Shown here: piece by piece, positions 37,175 to 45,794 of the stretch
How positions within the stretch are numbered: the stretch's first letter is position 1
How the letters are laid out: every line of letters starts with the position of its first letter
Assembly: GCA_947455195.1 (NCBI GenBank)
Contig: CANGMI010000001.1
Location: forward strand, 620,001-684,000
Length of the DNA stretch: 64,000 nucleotides
Reading direction: 5' to 3'
DNA from: Pseudomonadota bacterium
GTDB lineage: Bacteria > Pseudomonadota > Gammaproteobacteria > Burkholderiales > SG8-39
Notes under the pieces: model-generated
Told to the model about the DNA's origin: nothing
The model's input: only the letters and a program-made list of their open reading frames with translations
Database searches by the model: none
Position numbers and translations under genes: made by a program

Positions 37175-38272
37175 ATGCCTGTCTCGATCGCATCCGCCCC
37201 CTGCAACGTGGACACGACCCAGTCGCTGGCACAACTGATCCACGAACTTCGTACGCCGATCAGCGCCATCATGGGTTTCAGCAAGATCAACCGGCTCACC
37301 GACGAACTGGGTCGAGAACAGCGCGTTGCCAACAGTGTGGCGATTGAACGCAACTGCGAAGCGCTGCTTGCCCTGATCGACCGACGTCTCGATCAGGACC
37401 GGGTCGCCGCCACAAGCCCGCAGCCCGACCTGCAGGCGGCAGAACCCGACCGACTGCTCGCGGATGTGATCGAGACCGCCGGCGCCCTCACGGCAGGCAA
37501 GCCGATCGGACTGACCCTGTCGATCGCATCGGCGTTGCCACCGCGCCTGGTCATCGATGCGCCACGCCTGCGTCAGGTACTTCTCAACCTGCTGGGCAAT
37601 GCGGTCAAGTTCACCGAGCAGGGCGAAGTGCGGCTTGACGCCCGCTGGGCAGCAGACACCCTGACCCTCACCATCGAGGATACCGGCGTGGGCATACCGC
37701 CCGAGGCCATCGACCGCGTCTGGGAGCCCTGGCAGCAGGCAGAACCCGTTCATCCCCCCGCGCGCGGGGGCAGCGGGCTCGGACTGTCGATTGCGCGCGA
37801 ACTCGTGCAGATCATGGGAGGCACCATCGGATTGACCAGCCGGCCGGGACAGGGCACGCGCATCGAGCTGTGCCTGCCGGCCCGCGCTGCGATCATCCCA
37901 TCCGTCTCCACGGTCCTGATCGCCGAAGACAACGTGGACCTGCGCGATCTGCTCGCACTCACCCTGCGACGGCAGGGGATGACCGTGGTCACCGCCCCGG
38001 ATGGCCTGGGCGCGACCGAGGCCGCGCGTCTGCAGCGCTTCGACCTCGTGGTCCTCGATCTGGAGATGCCTCTGATGACCGGATTCGAAACAGCCCAGGT
38101 TCTGCGATTGCGTGGCTTCGACGGCCCCCTCGCGGGGCTGAGCGCAAGGCTCGATGCCAGCGTACGCGAGCAAGGATACCGGGCGGGCTTTGACCGACTG
38201 CTCGAGAAGCCCATCAGCCCGATGGCACTGGTCGATGCGCTCCTCGCGCTGCACGCACGGCCCGAGCGATGA
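37175..38272 (+). CDS. Soluble hybrid histidine kinase-receiver without sensor domain
   Basis: A 365-residue cytoplasmic protein with almost nothing before the kinase core: the H-box HELRTPISAI starts at His23. The ATPase domain has LLNLLGNAVKFTEQG, IEDTGVGIPPEA and GGSGLGLSIARELV; the receiver follows from residue 250, with VLIAEDNVDLRD, acceptor Asp295 in VVLDLEMPLMTG and Lys in RLLEKPIS. No membrane segment or PAS domain is seen, so the input must come from a partner. ATG 37175 is chosen; a GTG at 37130 is also in frame. It overlaps the Hpt gene by 4 bp. Confidence 0.9.
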   Translation: MPVSIASAPCNVDTTQSLAQLIHELRTPISAIMGFSKINRLTDELGREQRVANSVAIERNCEALLALIDRRLDQDRVAATSPQPDLQAAEPDRLLADVIETAGALTAGKPIGLTLSIASALPPRLVIDAPRLRQVLLNLLGNAVKFTEQGEVRLDARWAADTLTLTIEDTGVGIPPEAIDRVWEPWQQAEPVHPPARGGSGLGLSIARELVQIMGGTIGLTSRPGQGTRIELCLPARAAIIPSVSTVLIAEDNVDLRDLLALTLRRQGMTVVTAPDGLGATEAARLQRFDLVVLDLEMPLMTGFETAQVLRLRGFDGPLAGLSARLDASVREQGYRAGFDRLLEKPISPMALVDALLALHARPER

Positions 38273-38604
38273 GCGATCGCCAGCCAACCGCACCCAACGC
38301 CATCGTGCCCGACAACCTGGCAGGGCTTACCGCGCGCTTCCTGCGGCATTGCGCGCGCGACGCCCACCTCATCGAGCAGTCACTCGCGAGCGGCGACCTG
38401 GAATCTGCACGACGAATCGCTCACCAGTTGCACGGGGCGGGCAGTGCCTACGGATTTGCCACGGTGAGCCTGGAGAGCGCCCGCATCGAGGCGGCGAGCC
38501 GCATCGGCGATTGCACACGGGCGCAGCGAGCCTGCGACCGCCTGCGCGACTATCTGGCCCGTCTGGCGGCACACGGTGAAGGATTCGGACCCCGTGCCTC
38601 CTGA
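38269..38604 (+). CDS. Hpt-domain histidine phosphotransfer protein
   Basis: A 111-residue single-domain relay protein that takes phosphate from the kinase-receiver upstream and passes it to a second receiver. The Hpt signature is ARRIAHQLHGAGSAYGF, with the phospho-acceptor His52; Gly56 is present, and His55 stands where Lys is usual. Four-helix content fits the pattern of hydrophobic residues. Its ATG overlaps the kinase stop (ATGA), and the regulator gene starts inside its 3' end, so the three are translated together. Confidence 0.87.
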   Translation: MSDRQPTAPNAIVPDNLAGLTARFLRHCARDAHLIEQSLASGDLESARRIAHQLHGAGSAYGFATVSLESARIEAASRIGDCTRAQRACDRLRDYLARLAAHGEGFGPRAS

Positions 38605-39430
38605 GCCGGCCTGGCATATCGCCGTCCTCGAAGACGACCCGGCCCAGACCGACCTGCTCCGTCTGTGGCTTGGCGAGGCAGGCCTGCCGTGTCACACCTA
38701 CGCGCACGGCGCCGATTTCATCCGCAGCCTGGCGCACCATCGATTCGACCTGCTGTTGCTCGACTGGGAACTGCCCGACATGAGCGGCCCCGATGTGATG
38801 CACCATCTGGCCAGCATCCTTCACCACCGACCCGCTGCCGGCAGGGACACGACCCCGAACACGCAGGCAGGGCGCGACGCGCGGAACCTCGAGCCGGCGG
38901 CCAGTCTCGCCGTGATCTTCACCACCGCGCGTGACAGCGAAGAAGACATGGCCGCGATGCTGCGAGGCGGCGCCGATGACTACCTGGTGAAGCCGCTGAA
39001 GCGACTCGAACTGCTGGCACGCATCGAGGCGGTGATGCGGCGCAGGCATGGCGGCAACCGGACGCCCGCCACCCGGTTCAGCCTGGGCGAATTCACCATC
39101 GACCGCGCGCATCGGACGCTACTGCGTCACGGGGCTGCCGTGACCCTGACCCGACGCGACTTCGAGCTGGCCGCCTTTGTCCTGGGCCACCCGGGCGAAC
39201 TGCTGTCGCGGACCCTGATTCTGGAGCGCGTCTGGGGGCATAGCGCCGCGCTGAACACACGCACGCTGGACACCCACGTGAGCCGACTGCGATCCAAGCT
39301 CGAACTGAGCGGAAACAGTCCGTGGCGCCTCAACGCCATCTACCAGCAAGGCTACCGCCTGGAGCCCGTGGCAGCAGCGTCTGCACCCGTTGAGGAGCGA
39401 CGGCCGGGCCGGTCACACAAGCCTGGCTGA
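38576..39430 (+). CDS. OmpR/PhoB-type response regulator with insertion in the receiver
   Basis: Output transcription factor of the local phosphorelay, 284 residues. The receiver starts IAVLEDDPAQTD, acceptor Asp63 in LLLDWELPDMSG, Thr in VIFTTARD and Lys139 in DDYLVKPL. Between acceptor and Thr is an insertion of about 25 residues (from HHRPAAGR to LEPAAS) not found in standard receivers. The C-terminal winged helix ends with LSRTLILERVWGHS and LDTHVSRLRSKLE. The start is GTG 38576, or GTG 38594; both overlap the Hpt gene. Target genes are unknown. Confidence 0.9.
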   Translation: MKDSDPVPPEPAWHIAVLEDDPAQTDLLRLWLGEAGLPCHTYAHGADFIRSLAHHRFDLLLLDWELPDMSGPDVMHHLASILHHRPAAGRDTTPNTQAGRDARNLEPAASLAVIFTTARDSEEDMAAMLRGGADDYLVKPLKRLELLARIEAVMRRRHGGNRTPATRFSLGEFTIDRAHRTLLRHGAAVTLTRRDFELAAFVLGHPGELLSRTLILERVWGHSAALNTRTLDTHVSRLRSKLELSGNSPWRLNAIYQQGYRLEPVAAASAPVEERRPGRSHKPG

Positions 39431-39470
39431 CAAGGTCGAGCAGAGCCCGAGCGCCGGGCCCGCCGCCCCA

Positions 39471-39488
39471 CGCAGGACAGCCCCTGCG
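39471..39488. terminator. Possible hairpin between convergent regulator and hydrolase genes
   Basis: CGCAGG (39471-39476) and CCTGCG (39483-39488) form a 6-bp stem with a 6-nt loop in the 79-bp convergent gap; no T-tract is seen. Confidence 0.35.
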
Positions 39489-39509
39489 CGGCTTCGCCGG
39501 GAGCGATCC

Positions 39510-40208
39510 TCAGGCTGCCGCGCGACCTGCCGTACGCCCCATGTGCAGCAGGACCTCGTCGGTCGACTGGACGTCGCCGAAGTAGGTAATGAAATTGCGC
39601 AGCGCCATATCGTGTTCGGCCTGGGTAAACGAGGCATTGCCATCAGACACCATCACCGTGCGAAAGCCGCGCATCATGCAATCGCGAGCCGTCGACTCGC
39701 AGCACACGTTGGTCGCGACGCCGGTGACCAGAACGGTGTCGATGGCATGACGCCGCAGCACCGCCTCGACATCGGAGGAGCCTTCGATGAAGGCACTGTA
39801 GCGGCGCTTCACGACGGTTTCGTCGCCAGCCGCCGGCTGCATGGTGGGCCACAGGCGATAACCCTCGCCCGCCGGACCGAGCGACTTCATGCGCCGGTTG
39901 AAGGCATCGGCATGAAACAGTTCATGGAAATTGGCCCAGGCAGCGCGCGACTCCTCGCTCGCTTCCATCACCACCCAGACAACCAGACCACCCGCTGCGC
40001 GCAACTCGGCCGCAAGGCGGTTGACGTTGGGGACGATATCGCGCGCAGCAGGTGCGCACATGAGTTCACCATCCTTCATGAAGAAGTTCTGCATGTCGAC
40101 GATGAGCAGCGCCGTCGATGCTGCACTGAACTGGTCATAGGCATGCAGACGACCCCGACGAGCCATCAGACGATCGGCCAGGTCGGCCGGCACTTCATAG
40201 CGCACCAT
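39510..40208 (-). CDS. Isochorismatase-family cysteine hydrolase
   Basis: Cytoplasmic alpha/beta hydrolase of 232 residues. The catalytic triad is in place: Asp38 in LLIVDMQN, Lys134 in VVKRRYSAF, and the nucleophile Cys169 in TGVATNVCCESTARD, with the cis-peptide VATN just before. Family members hydrolyse amides (maleamate, N-carbamoyl compounds, biuret) or isochorismate; the cysteine type here suggests an amidase. Start overlaps the TRAP permease stop (TGATG), which ties the reaction to the transported compound (inference). Confidence 0.9.
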   Translation of the reverse strand: MVRYEVPADLADRLMARRGRLHAYDQFSAASTALLIVDMQNFFMKDGELMCAPAARDIVPNVNRLAAELRAAGGLVVWVVMEASEESRAAWANFHELFHADAFNRRMKSLGPAGEGYRLWPTMQPAAGDETVVKRRYSAFIEGSSDVEAVLRRHAIDTVLVTGVATNVCCESTARDCMMRGFRTVMVSDGNASFTQAEHDMALRNFITYFGDVQSTDEVLLHMGRTAGRAAA

Positions 40209-42166
40209 CAGGTTCTCCTCGTTGAAAAGCCGAGCGGACGACCGGCGATTGCACGGTCACGAACGAACAAGGCGAGCGCAAGCGCCACACCGACAAGATT
40301 GACCCACCGCAGCGGTCCGGCCACCACCGCGGGCAGAAAGACGAGGATACCTGCCAGACCGTAGCCAATGCGCCCGGCCAGTGAGAGCGCGCGCACCGAA
40401 TAGCCCATGATGGAGGCCGATATGAACCAGATGCCGATCACCGCAGCCGCAAAGTCGATGGCAATCGACACCGGGTCACCGTTGGCGAGCAGCGTGGGCG
40501 AGAACACGAAGAGGAAGGGGATGACGAAGATCGTCCAGCCAAAGGCCATCGCGGCCCAGCCTGCCTTGTTGTGATCGGCGCCGGCGAGATTGGCGGCCGC
40601 GAAGGCGGCGATCGCCACCGGGGGCGAAATCATGGAAAGACTTCCGTAATACATGATGAACATGTGGGCAGCCATCGGTTCGATGCCCATCTTGACCAGC
40701 GCCGGCGCAACCAGCGTGGCGAGCAGGATGTAGACCCCCACGGTGGGCAGGCCGAGACCGAGGATGATGTTGACGATGGCCGAAAGAATCAGCAGCGCGA
40801 TCAGGCTGCCACCCGCGACCTGCAGCAGCACGATGGTGAGGGTGAATCCGACCCCGGAATAATTGAGCGCGCCAATCATGATGCCCGAGGCGGCACCGAT
40901 CATGAAAAGGTCGAGCACCGACACACCGGTCTCGCGGAACATGCCCACAAGGTCTCGCCACGTGATGCGCTTGCCTTCGAACGGGAAAGCCAGCGCCAGG
41001 ACCAGCGTGGTCACGATGGCCAGCAGTCCGGCCGCTTCGGGCTCCCAGCTTTGCCAGAACAGGACGTAGACGAGCACGGCAAAGGGCAGGATGAAGAACC
41101 AGCCCCGACGAAACACCTCACCGAGCCGCGGAATCTCCGATTCGGGCATGCGCTGGATGTCACTGCGTGCTGCCTCCAGGTCGACCTGGACGAAGAGCGC
41201 AGTGTAGAAAAGCAGCGCCGGAATCGTCGCTGCCAGCGCGACCGCGTAAAAGGGCACCTGCAGGAATTCGGCCATGATGAAGGCTGCAATCCCCATCACC
41301 GGCGGGGTGATCTGGCCTGCCGTCGATGCACAGGCCTCGATGGCGGCCGCGAGGTGCGGCTTGAACCCGGCCCGCACCATCAGCGGAATGGTGACGGTAC
41401 CCACGGTCATCACGTTGCTGACGATATTCCCCGAGATGGACCCGAACAGCGATGAACCCACGATCGCGATCTTGGCCGGACCGCCCCGGTAGCGGCCCAT
41501 CAGGGCCATGGCAATGCCGGTGAAGAACGCCGAGCCACCCGCCTTGAAGAGAATCTGCCCGAAGAGCACGTAGACGACCACGACCGTGGCGACGATCTTC
41601 ATCGTGATGCCCAGAGTGGCGGTCGAATCCCACACGAGATAGTAGGCGAGCCGGTCGGCCGGGATCGAGCGGGCCGCCAGTTCACCCGGCAGGCTCGCAC
41701 CGAACAGGGCCAGCACCATGAACGCGATCGAGGTGTAGAAGAGCGACGTACCGGTCGTGCGCCGCAGGCCTTCGAGAAAGAGCACCAGAAGCAGGCCTGC
41801 AACGATCAGCCCGTCGGTCGGCCGACGCGAGACCAGTTCGGAGAGCACCGGGAAACGCACTGCCACATAGCTCGCCGAGAGAAAGCCGACGAGCGCTGCA
41901 ACCCGGTCAAACCACGGAACGGCTGTGTCCGCATCCCGATCACCGTTGGCTCGCACCTGCAGGAAGAGCAAGGGCAAGGCAATGGCGACCAGCGCGGCCA
42001 GATACTGCTCGGTATACGCCGAGCCGATCTCGACCAGAAACGCCGAAAGGAGACCCCCTTCGGGCAAGCGCGTAGCCAGTTGGCCCAGCAGGCGAAAGAC
42101 ATCCGCCGATACGGCGACCGCGCCCACGCTGAGCGCGACGGCAAGAAACGATTTGAGCGTGTTCAT
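40208..42166 (-). CDS. TRAP transporter fused small/large permease (TAXI type)
   Basis: Inner-membrane secondary transporter, 652 residues, with the four-helix DctQ-like part fused ahead of the DctM part. Many hydrophobic helices are visible; DctM marks include IAIVGSSLFGSISGNIVSNVMTVGT, a GQITPPVMGIAAFIMAE motif, and GLGLPTVGVYILLATLVAPAL. The fused form normally works with a TAXI binding protein, and such a gene is divergent at 42379. Drives uptake with a sodium or proton gradient. The promoter region is shared and contains repeats at 42247-42286. Confidence 0.93.
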   Translation of the reverse strand: MNTLKSFLAVALSVGAVAVSADVFRLLGQLATRLPEGGLLSAFLVEIGSAYTEQYLAALVAIALPLLFLQVRANGDRDADTAVPWFDRVAALVGFLSASYVAVRFPVLSELVSRRPTDGLIVAGLLLVLFLEGLRRTTGTSLFYTSIAFMVLALFGASLPGELAARSIPADRLAYYLVWDSTATLGITMKIVATVVVVYVLFGQILFKAGGSAFFTGIAMALMGRYRGGPAKIAIVGSSLFGSISGNIVSNVMTVGTVTIPLMVRAGFKPHLAAAIEACASTAGQITPPVMGIAAFIMAEFLQVPFYAVALAATIPALLFYTALFVQVDLEAARSDIQRMPESEIPRLGEVFRRGWFFILPFAVLVYVLFWQSWEPEAAGLLAIVTTLVLALAFPFEGKRITWRDLVGMFRETGVSVLDLFMIGAASGIMIGALNYSGVGFTLTIVLLQVAGGSLIALLILSAIVNIILGLGLPTVGVYILLATLVAPALVKMGIEPMAAHMFIMYYGSLSMISPPVAIAAFAAANLAGADHNKAGWAAMAFGWTIFVIPFLFVFSPTLLANGDPVSIAIDFAAAVIGIWFISASIMGYSVRALSLAGRIGYGLAGILVFLPAVVAGPLRWVNLVGVALALALFVRDRAIAGRPLGFSTRRT

Positions 42167-42246
42167 CCGACCCCCGGGTGCGAGTCTGCCCCGTTGGCAG
42201 ATCGCGTCACGGATTCTAACCGCAGGCGAGAGGCTCGCCGCAGCCT

Positions 42247-42286
42247 GGGGCGCCTTGCGGCCTGTCGCCGAGCCCCGGGGCGCCTT
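42247..42286. promoter_or_regulatory. Direct repeats between the TRAP permease and TAXI genes
   Basis: GGGGCGCCTT occurs at 42247-42256 and 42277-42286, exactly 30 bp apart (about three turns), each with a GGCGCC palindromic core. Both copies lie upstream of the plus-strand promoter at 42306 and upstream of the permease, so they could be regulator sites acting in both directions. Confidence 0.4.
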
Positions 42287-42305
42287 TGAGGGGCATGCCG
42301 GGTCA

Positions 42306-42333
42306 TGGACAGCACGCGCTGCTCGACTACAAT
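42306..42333 (+). promoter_or_regulatory. Sigma-70 promoter of the TAXI binding-protein operon
   Basis: TGGACA (42306-42311) and TACAAT (42328-42333) each match five of six consensus bases and are 16 bp apart. Transcription would start near 42340, leaving a leader of about 39 nt. Confidence 0.6.
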
Positions 42334-42342
42334 GCGCGGGCC

Positions 42343-42369
42343 ATCCAAGACATCCAAGATATCCGGAGA
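42343..42369 (+). repeat. Three tandem 9-bp units in the TAXI gene leader
   Basis: ATCCAAGAC, ATCCAAGAT and ATCCGGAGA follow each other without gaps. The third contains the GGAG ribosome site of the gene at 42379. May be an operator or an accident of slippage. Confidence 0.45.
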
Positions 42370-42378
42370 CCTGTCACC

Positions 42379-43386
42379 ATGCCGATTCGCGCCCTCCACC
42401 CGACCGGTGAAGCCTCACGCGCCCGACGCCTCTCACCCGGCCTCATCGCGACGACACTGCTGGCGGCAACCCTGGCCAGCACCGCGGTGCATGCGCAATC
42501 GGTCGGCATCGTCACCACCCCGGCCGGTTCCTTCTCCAATTCGGCCGGGTCGGCCATTGCCAAGGTGATGGTCGATCGTGCCAGGCTGCGCGCCATCGTG
42601 CAGGCGCAAGCAGGCACCGGGTTCGAGGAAGTCGAGAGCGGTACCGCTGACTTCAACGTCTCCAACTCGTTTGACGCCACCTTCTATGCCACCGGCACCG
42701 GCGAATATGAAGGCATGGGCGCCAAGTCGACCATGCGTCATGTCGCCACCATGCTGCCCTACCGCGTTGCCCTGCATGTGCGGGCCGATTCGAACATCCG
42801 CTCGATCCAGGACCTGAAAGGAAAACGCGTATCGAGCGGCTTCAACGCACAGAAGACCATCGCCCGGATCGTCGAAGCCCACCTGGCCAATGCCGGGCTC
42901 AAGTACAGCGATGTCCTGCGCGTACCCGCGCCCAACGTCACGCGCGCCGCCGAAGACTTCAAGAGCGGCAAGGTCGACGTGCTCTTCTTCGCCCTGGGCT
43001 CGGCCGCCGTCAAGGAAGCCGCCGCGAGCGTGGGCGGACTGCGCGTGCTCGATGTCGACACGGCACCGGCCGCGCTTGCGCGCACCCAGGCCATCCTGCC
43101 CGGCTCGTACGTGCTCAAGGTGGCACCCGCACCCTCGCTCGACGGGGTGACTCAGCCGACCAACCTGATGGCCTTCGACATGGTGATGATCGCCAACGCC
43201 AAGGTCTCCGATGACATCGTCTACCGCACCGCGAAGGCCCTGCACGAGAGCAAGGCCGATCTGATCGCAACCTTCCCCCCGTTTGCCCTCTTCCAGCCCG
43301 ATCAGATGACGCGGGCCGTGCAAAGCGTGCCACTGCATCCGGGTGCCGAGCGGTTCTACCGCGAAGCCGGTCTCATCAGGAACTGA
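42379..43386 (+). CDS. TAXI-family TRAP transporter solute receptor
   Basis: Periplasmic binding protein that feeds the divergent TRAP permease; 335 residues with a signal peptide (hydrophobic core PGLIATTLLAATLAS, cleavage near VHAQSVG). TAXI marks are a Thr/Gly-rich first loop (VTTPAGSFSNSAGSAIAKVM), GTADFNVSNSFDA, LKGKRVSSGF and FKSGKVDVLFFALG. The first loop departs from the usual GTGGTGGVYYP pattern, so the ligand may be unusual. GGAG precedes ATG 42379, and a good promoter lies at 42306-42333. Leads an operon with the dehydrogenase and aldolase genes. Confidence 0.9.
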   Translation: MPIRALHPTGEASRARRLSPGLIATTLLAATLASTAVHAQSVGIVTTPAGSFSNSAGSAIAKVMVDRARLRAIVQAQAGTGFEEVESGTADFNVSNSFDATFYATGTGEYEGMGAKSTMRHVATMLPYRVALHVRADSNIRSIQDLKGKRVSSGFNAQKTIARIVEAHLANAGLKYSDVLRVPAPNVTRAAEDFKSGKVDVLFFALGSAAVKEAAASVGGLRVLDVDTAPAALARTQAILPGSYVLKVAPAPSLDGVTQPTNLMAFDMVMIANAKVSDDIVYRTAKALHESKADLIATFPPFALFQPDQMTRAVQSVPLHPGAERFYREAGLIRN

Positions 43387-43399
43387 GCGGCACGCGTCG

Positions 43400-44434
43400 A
43401 TGCAGGCACTGTGCAAGGTCGAACCGGCCCTCGGCGGCATCGCGATTCGCGAGGTCGAACAACGCGCGCCCGGCGCGGGTGAAATCGGCATCCGGGTCGC
43501 GGCCGCCGGCATCTGCGGCACCGACATGCAGATCTGGCGCTGGGCGCCCCGCATGGCACGCCGGATGCAGTTGCCCCGGGTGCTCGGCCATGAGGTCAGC
43601 GGCGAGATCGAATCGCTGGGCGCGGGTGTGACTCACCTGAAACTCGGTGATCGCGTCACCCTCGAGAGCCACATCTACTGCGGACAGTGCGCCACCTGTC
43701 GGCGCGGGCGCGCCCACCTGTGCGAGCACACGCGTTACCCGGGCATCGACATCGATGGCGGGTTTGCCCCCCATGTGGTGGTACCGGCCAGTATTGCCTG
43801 GGTGAACCCGCCCGAACTCCCGCATGAAATCGCCGCGATGCTCGAACCCTTCGGCATTGCAGTGCACGCCAGTCTGGCCGGATCGGGGGTGAGCGGTCAG
43901 AGCGTCCTGGTCAACGGGTGTGGTCCGATCGGTCTGATGAATGTCGCAGCGGCTCGTGCGCTCGGCGCACGCGTCGTGATAGCCGCCGACCCCAACCCGC
44001 TACGCCGCAAGACGGCCCTCATGATGGGCGCCGACCATGCGATCGACCCGGGCGAGGCCGATACCGCTGCCCGGGCGCGTGCCCTGACCGGCGGCCTCGG
44101 TGTGGATGTGGGCATCGAGTACTCGGGCACCGAGGCCGGTTTCCGCTCGGTCTTCGACAGCTTGTGCAAGGGCGCCGACTTTCGCCTCGTGGGCGCGCCG
44201 CCCGAAGCGATATCGGTCGATTTCACCTGGTGGCTGCTCAAGTGCCCGACGATGATCAACATCCACGGCCGGCGCATCTGGGACACCTGGACGGTATCGA
44301 CGGCGCTCGTGCTCGAAGGCAAGGTCGACCTGCGCCCGATTGCCAGCCACGTACTGCCACTTCACGATGCCGCACGCGGCTTCGACCTGATCCTGCGCGG
44401 CGAGGCGCTGAAACCGATTCTCGTGCCGGGCTGA
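43400..44434 (+). CDS. Zinc-dependent alcohol dehydrogenase (threonine/sorbitol dehydrogenase-like MDR)
   Basis: NAD(P)-dependent medium-chain dehydrogenase, 344 residues. Catalytic zinc ligands are Cys39 (GICGTD) and His64-Glu65 (GHEVSGE); the structural zinc site has Cys94, Cys97, Cys100 and Cys108. The Rossmann motif is VNGCGPIGLMNV. Sequence type is that of threonine 3-dehydrogenase and polyol dehydrogenases. Starts 13 bp after the TAXI gene, so co-expressed with uptake; in an aromatic pathway it could oxidise a dihydrodiol or hydroxyacid (inference). Confidence 0.9.
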   Translation: MQALCKVEPALGGIAIREVEQRAPGAGEIGIRVAAAGICGTDMQIWRWAPRMARRMQLPRVLGHEVSGEIESLGAGVTHLKLGDRVTLESHIYCGQCATCRRGRAHLCEHTRYPGIDIDGGFAPHVVVPASIAWVNPPELPHEIAAMLEPFGIAVHASLAGSGVSGQSVLVNGCGPIGLMNVAAARALGARVVIAADPNPLRRKTALMMGADHAIDPGEADTAARARALTGGLGVDVGIEYSGTEAGFRSVFDSLCKGADFRLVGAPPEAISVDFTWWLLKCPTMINIHGRRIWDTWTVSTALVLEGKVDLRPIASHVLPLHDAARGFDLILRGEALKPILVPG

Positions 44435-44464
44435 AGCCCACCCAACCTTGAGGGAGAACACCCG

Positions 44465-45178
44465 ATGAGCCTTTTTGAAGACCTGGTTGCCGCCAATCGC
44501 GTCCTTGCCGAGCACGGCGTGATCGATGGCTATGGTCATGTGAGCGCGCGCTGCGAGAAGAATCCCGACCGCTACTGGATCTCGCGCTCGCTCGCCCCCG
44601 AGCTGGTGACCGAGGATGACCTCATGGAGTTCGATCTGGACAGCAATCCGATCGACCAGCGGGGTCGCACCATGTACACCGAACGCTACATCCATGGCGA
44701 GATCTACAAGACCCGCCCGGAAGTGCGTGCCGTCGTGCACAACCACTCGCCCTCGGTCATTCCGTTCGGCATCATCGATCAGCCGATGCAGCCGGTCTAT
44801 CACATGTCGCACTTTGTCGGCATGGGCGTGCCGATCTTCGAGATTCGCGATCTGGTACCCGACTCGGACCTGCTGATTCGCGATACTTACCTGGGCGCAG
44901 CGCTCGCGCGCTCGCTGGGTGGCAAGGCCTGTGCCCTGATGCGCGGACACGGTGCCGTCGTCGTCGCCGAGAGCCTGCCAGTCGTGGTCGGGCGCAGCAT
45001 CTATCTCGAGATGAACGCAAAGCTCCAGGCACAGGCCATGACACTGGCCGGCCCCGGCGGCAAGGTGAACTACCTCACACCGGGCGAGAGCGCGGCGTCG
45101 GTCGGCACCCAGGACTATCTGCGTGCCTGGCAGCTGTGGCGCGCCCACGGCCTGCGTGACGTCAAGCCCAAGGGCTGA
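44465..45178 (+). CDS. Class II aldolase/adducin-family protein, possible decarboxylase
   Basis: Metal-dependent aldolase-fold enzyme, 237 residues. Zinc ligands are visible as His92 and His94 in VVHNHSPS and His162 in MRGHGAVV, with Glu79 in YIHGEIY as likely catalytic acid. Family members include fuculose and ribulose phosphate aldolases, and the 3,4-dihydroxyphthalate decarboxylase PhtC of aromatic degraders; the lack of a phosphate-binding pattern and the neighbours favour the second group (inference). GAGGGAG lies before the ATG. A strong hairpin follows the gene. Confidence 0.87.
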   Translation: MSLFEDLVAANRVLAEHGVIDGYGHVSARCEKNPDRYWISRSLAPELVTEDDLMEFDLDSNPIDQRGRTMYTERYIHGEIYKTRPEVRAVVHNHSPSVIPFGIIDQPMQPVYHMSHFVGMGVPIFEIRDLVPDSDLLIRDTYLGAALARSLGGKACALMRGHGAVVVAESLPVVVGRSIYLEMNAKLQAQAMTLAGPGGKVNYLTPGESAASVGTQDYLRAWQLWRAHGLRDVKPKG

Positions 45179-45225
45179 CCGGCAAGCGTCGGCACATCGC
45201 CTCACGGCAACCGCCAGACGTCGCG

Positions 45226-45252
45226 ACAACCGCCCGACCACCGGGCGGTTGT
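45226..45252. terminator. Bidirectional terminator-like hairpin
   Basis: ACAACCGCCCG and CGGGCGGTTGT form a perfect 11-bp GC-rich stem with a 5-nt loop, centred in the 109-bp gap between two convergent operons. No T-tract follows, but placement and strength fit a shared terminator. Confidence 0.6.
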
Positions 45253-45287
45253 GGCATCCGGGCACCCATTGCCCGGCAGCGAGCCGC

Positions 45288-45794
45288 TCAGAGAATCAGG
45301 CTCACCGACCCCAGGCTCGCCAGCTCCATCGCATCGATGATGGCCACCCGATGCGCGATACGCCAGCTCGTGGCGGCGAGGCGCAAGGTGTGCCGGTAGT
45401 GGCCTACGTATTCCCGAACCCGCTCGCCACGCCTGAACCGCCAGATCACGAAGTTCGAGTGCACCAGCACCTGCGTCTCGCCGGCCGGCCCGGGCGCCAT
45501 CGGTTCGACTCGCACGTTGCCGATCATCCGACGGGTGCGCGAGCGCGGATACTCGGCGTGTGCGGCCGGATCTTTCAGTCGGGTGACGCGCGCGCGGATT
45601 CGGTGGATGTCATCGGCAATGGTAAAGAGCGTCGTGCCCGGGTCACCGTCGGGCGTGTCGTTGGGCGGCACCCAGTAGCGCGCATCTTCGGTGAGGAGGG
45701 TGAGCCAGTCATCAAGCCGCCACTCGTCGAGCAGCGCCGCCTCGGCATACAGGAAATCTTCGGCATCGCTGCGCGCAAGCAACGGGGCGCTCAT
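45288..45794 (-). CDS. Ring-hydroxylating dioxygenase beta subunit
   Basis: Small structural subunit of the Rieske oxygenase encoded just upstream, 168 residues, SnoaL-like cone fold. Family marks are DFLYAEAALLDEWRLDDWLTLLTEDARYWVP and RRMIGNVRVEP, with the C-terminal VAIIDA strand. It is part of an alpha3beta3 enzyme. Its ATG overlaps the alpha stop codon (ATGA), ensuring equal synthesis. An upstream in-frame ATG at 45839 lies inside the alpha gene and lacks support. Confidence 0.92.
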   Translation of the reverse strand: MSAPLLARSDAEDFLYAEAALLDEWRLDDWLTLLTEDARYWVPPNDTPDGDPGTTLFTIADDIHRIRARVTRLKDPAAHAEYPRSRTRRMIGNVRVEPMAPGPAGETQVLVHSNFVIWRFRRGERVREYVGHYRHTLRLAATSWRIAHRVAIIDAMELASLGSVSLIL

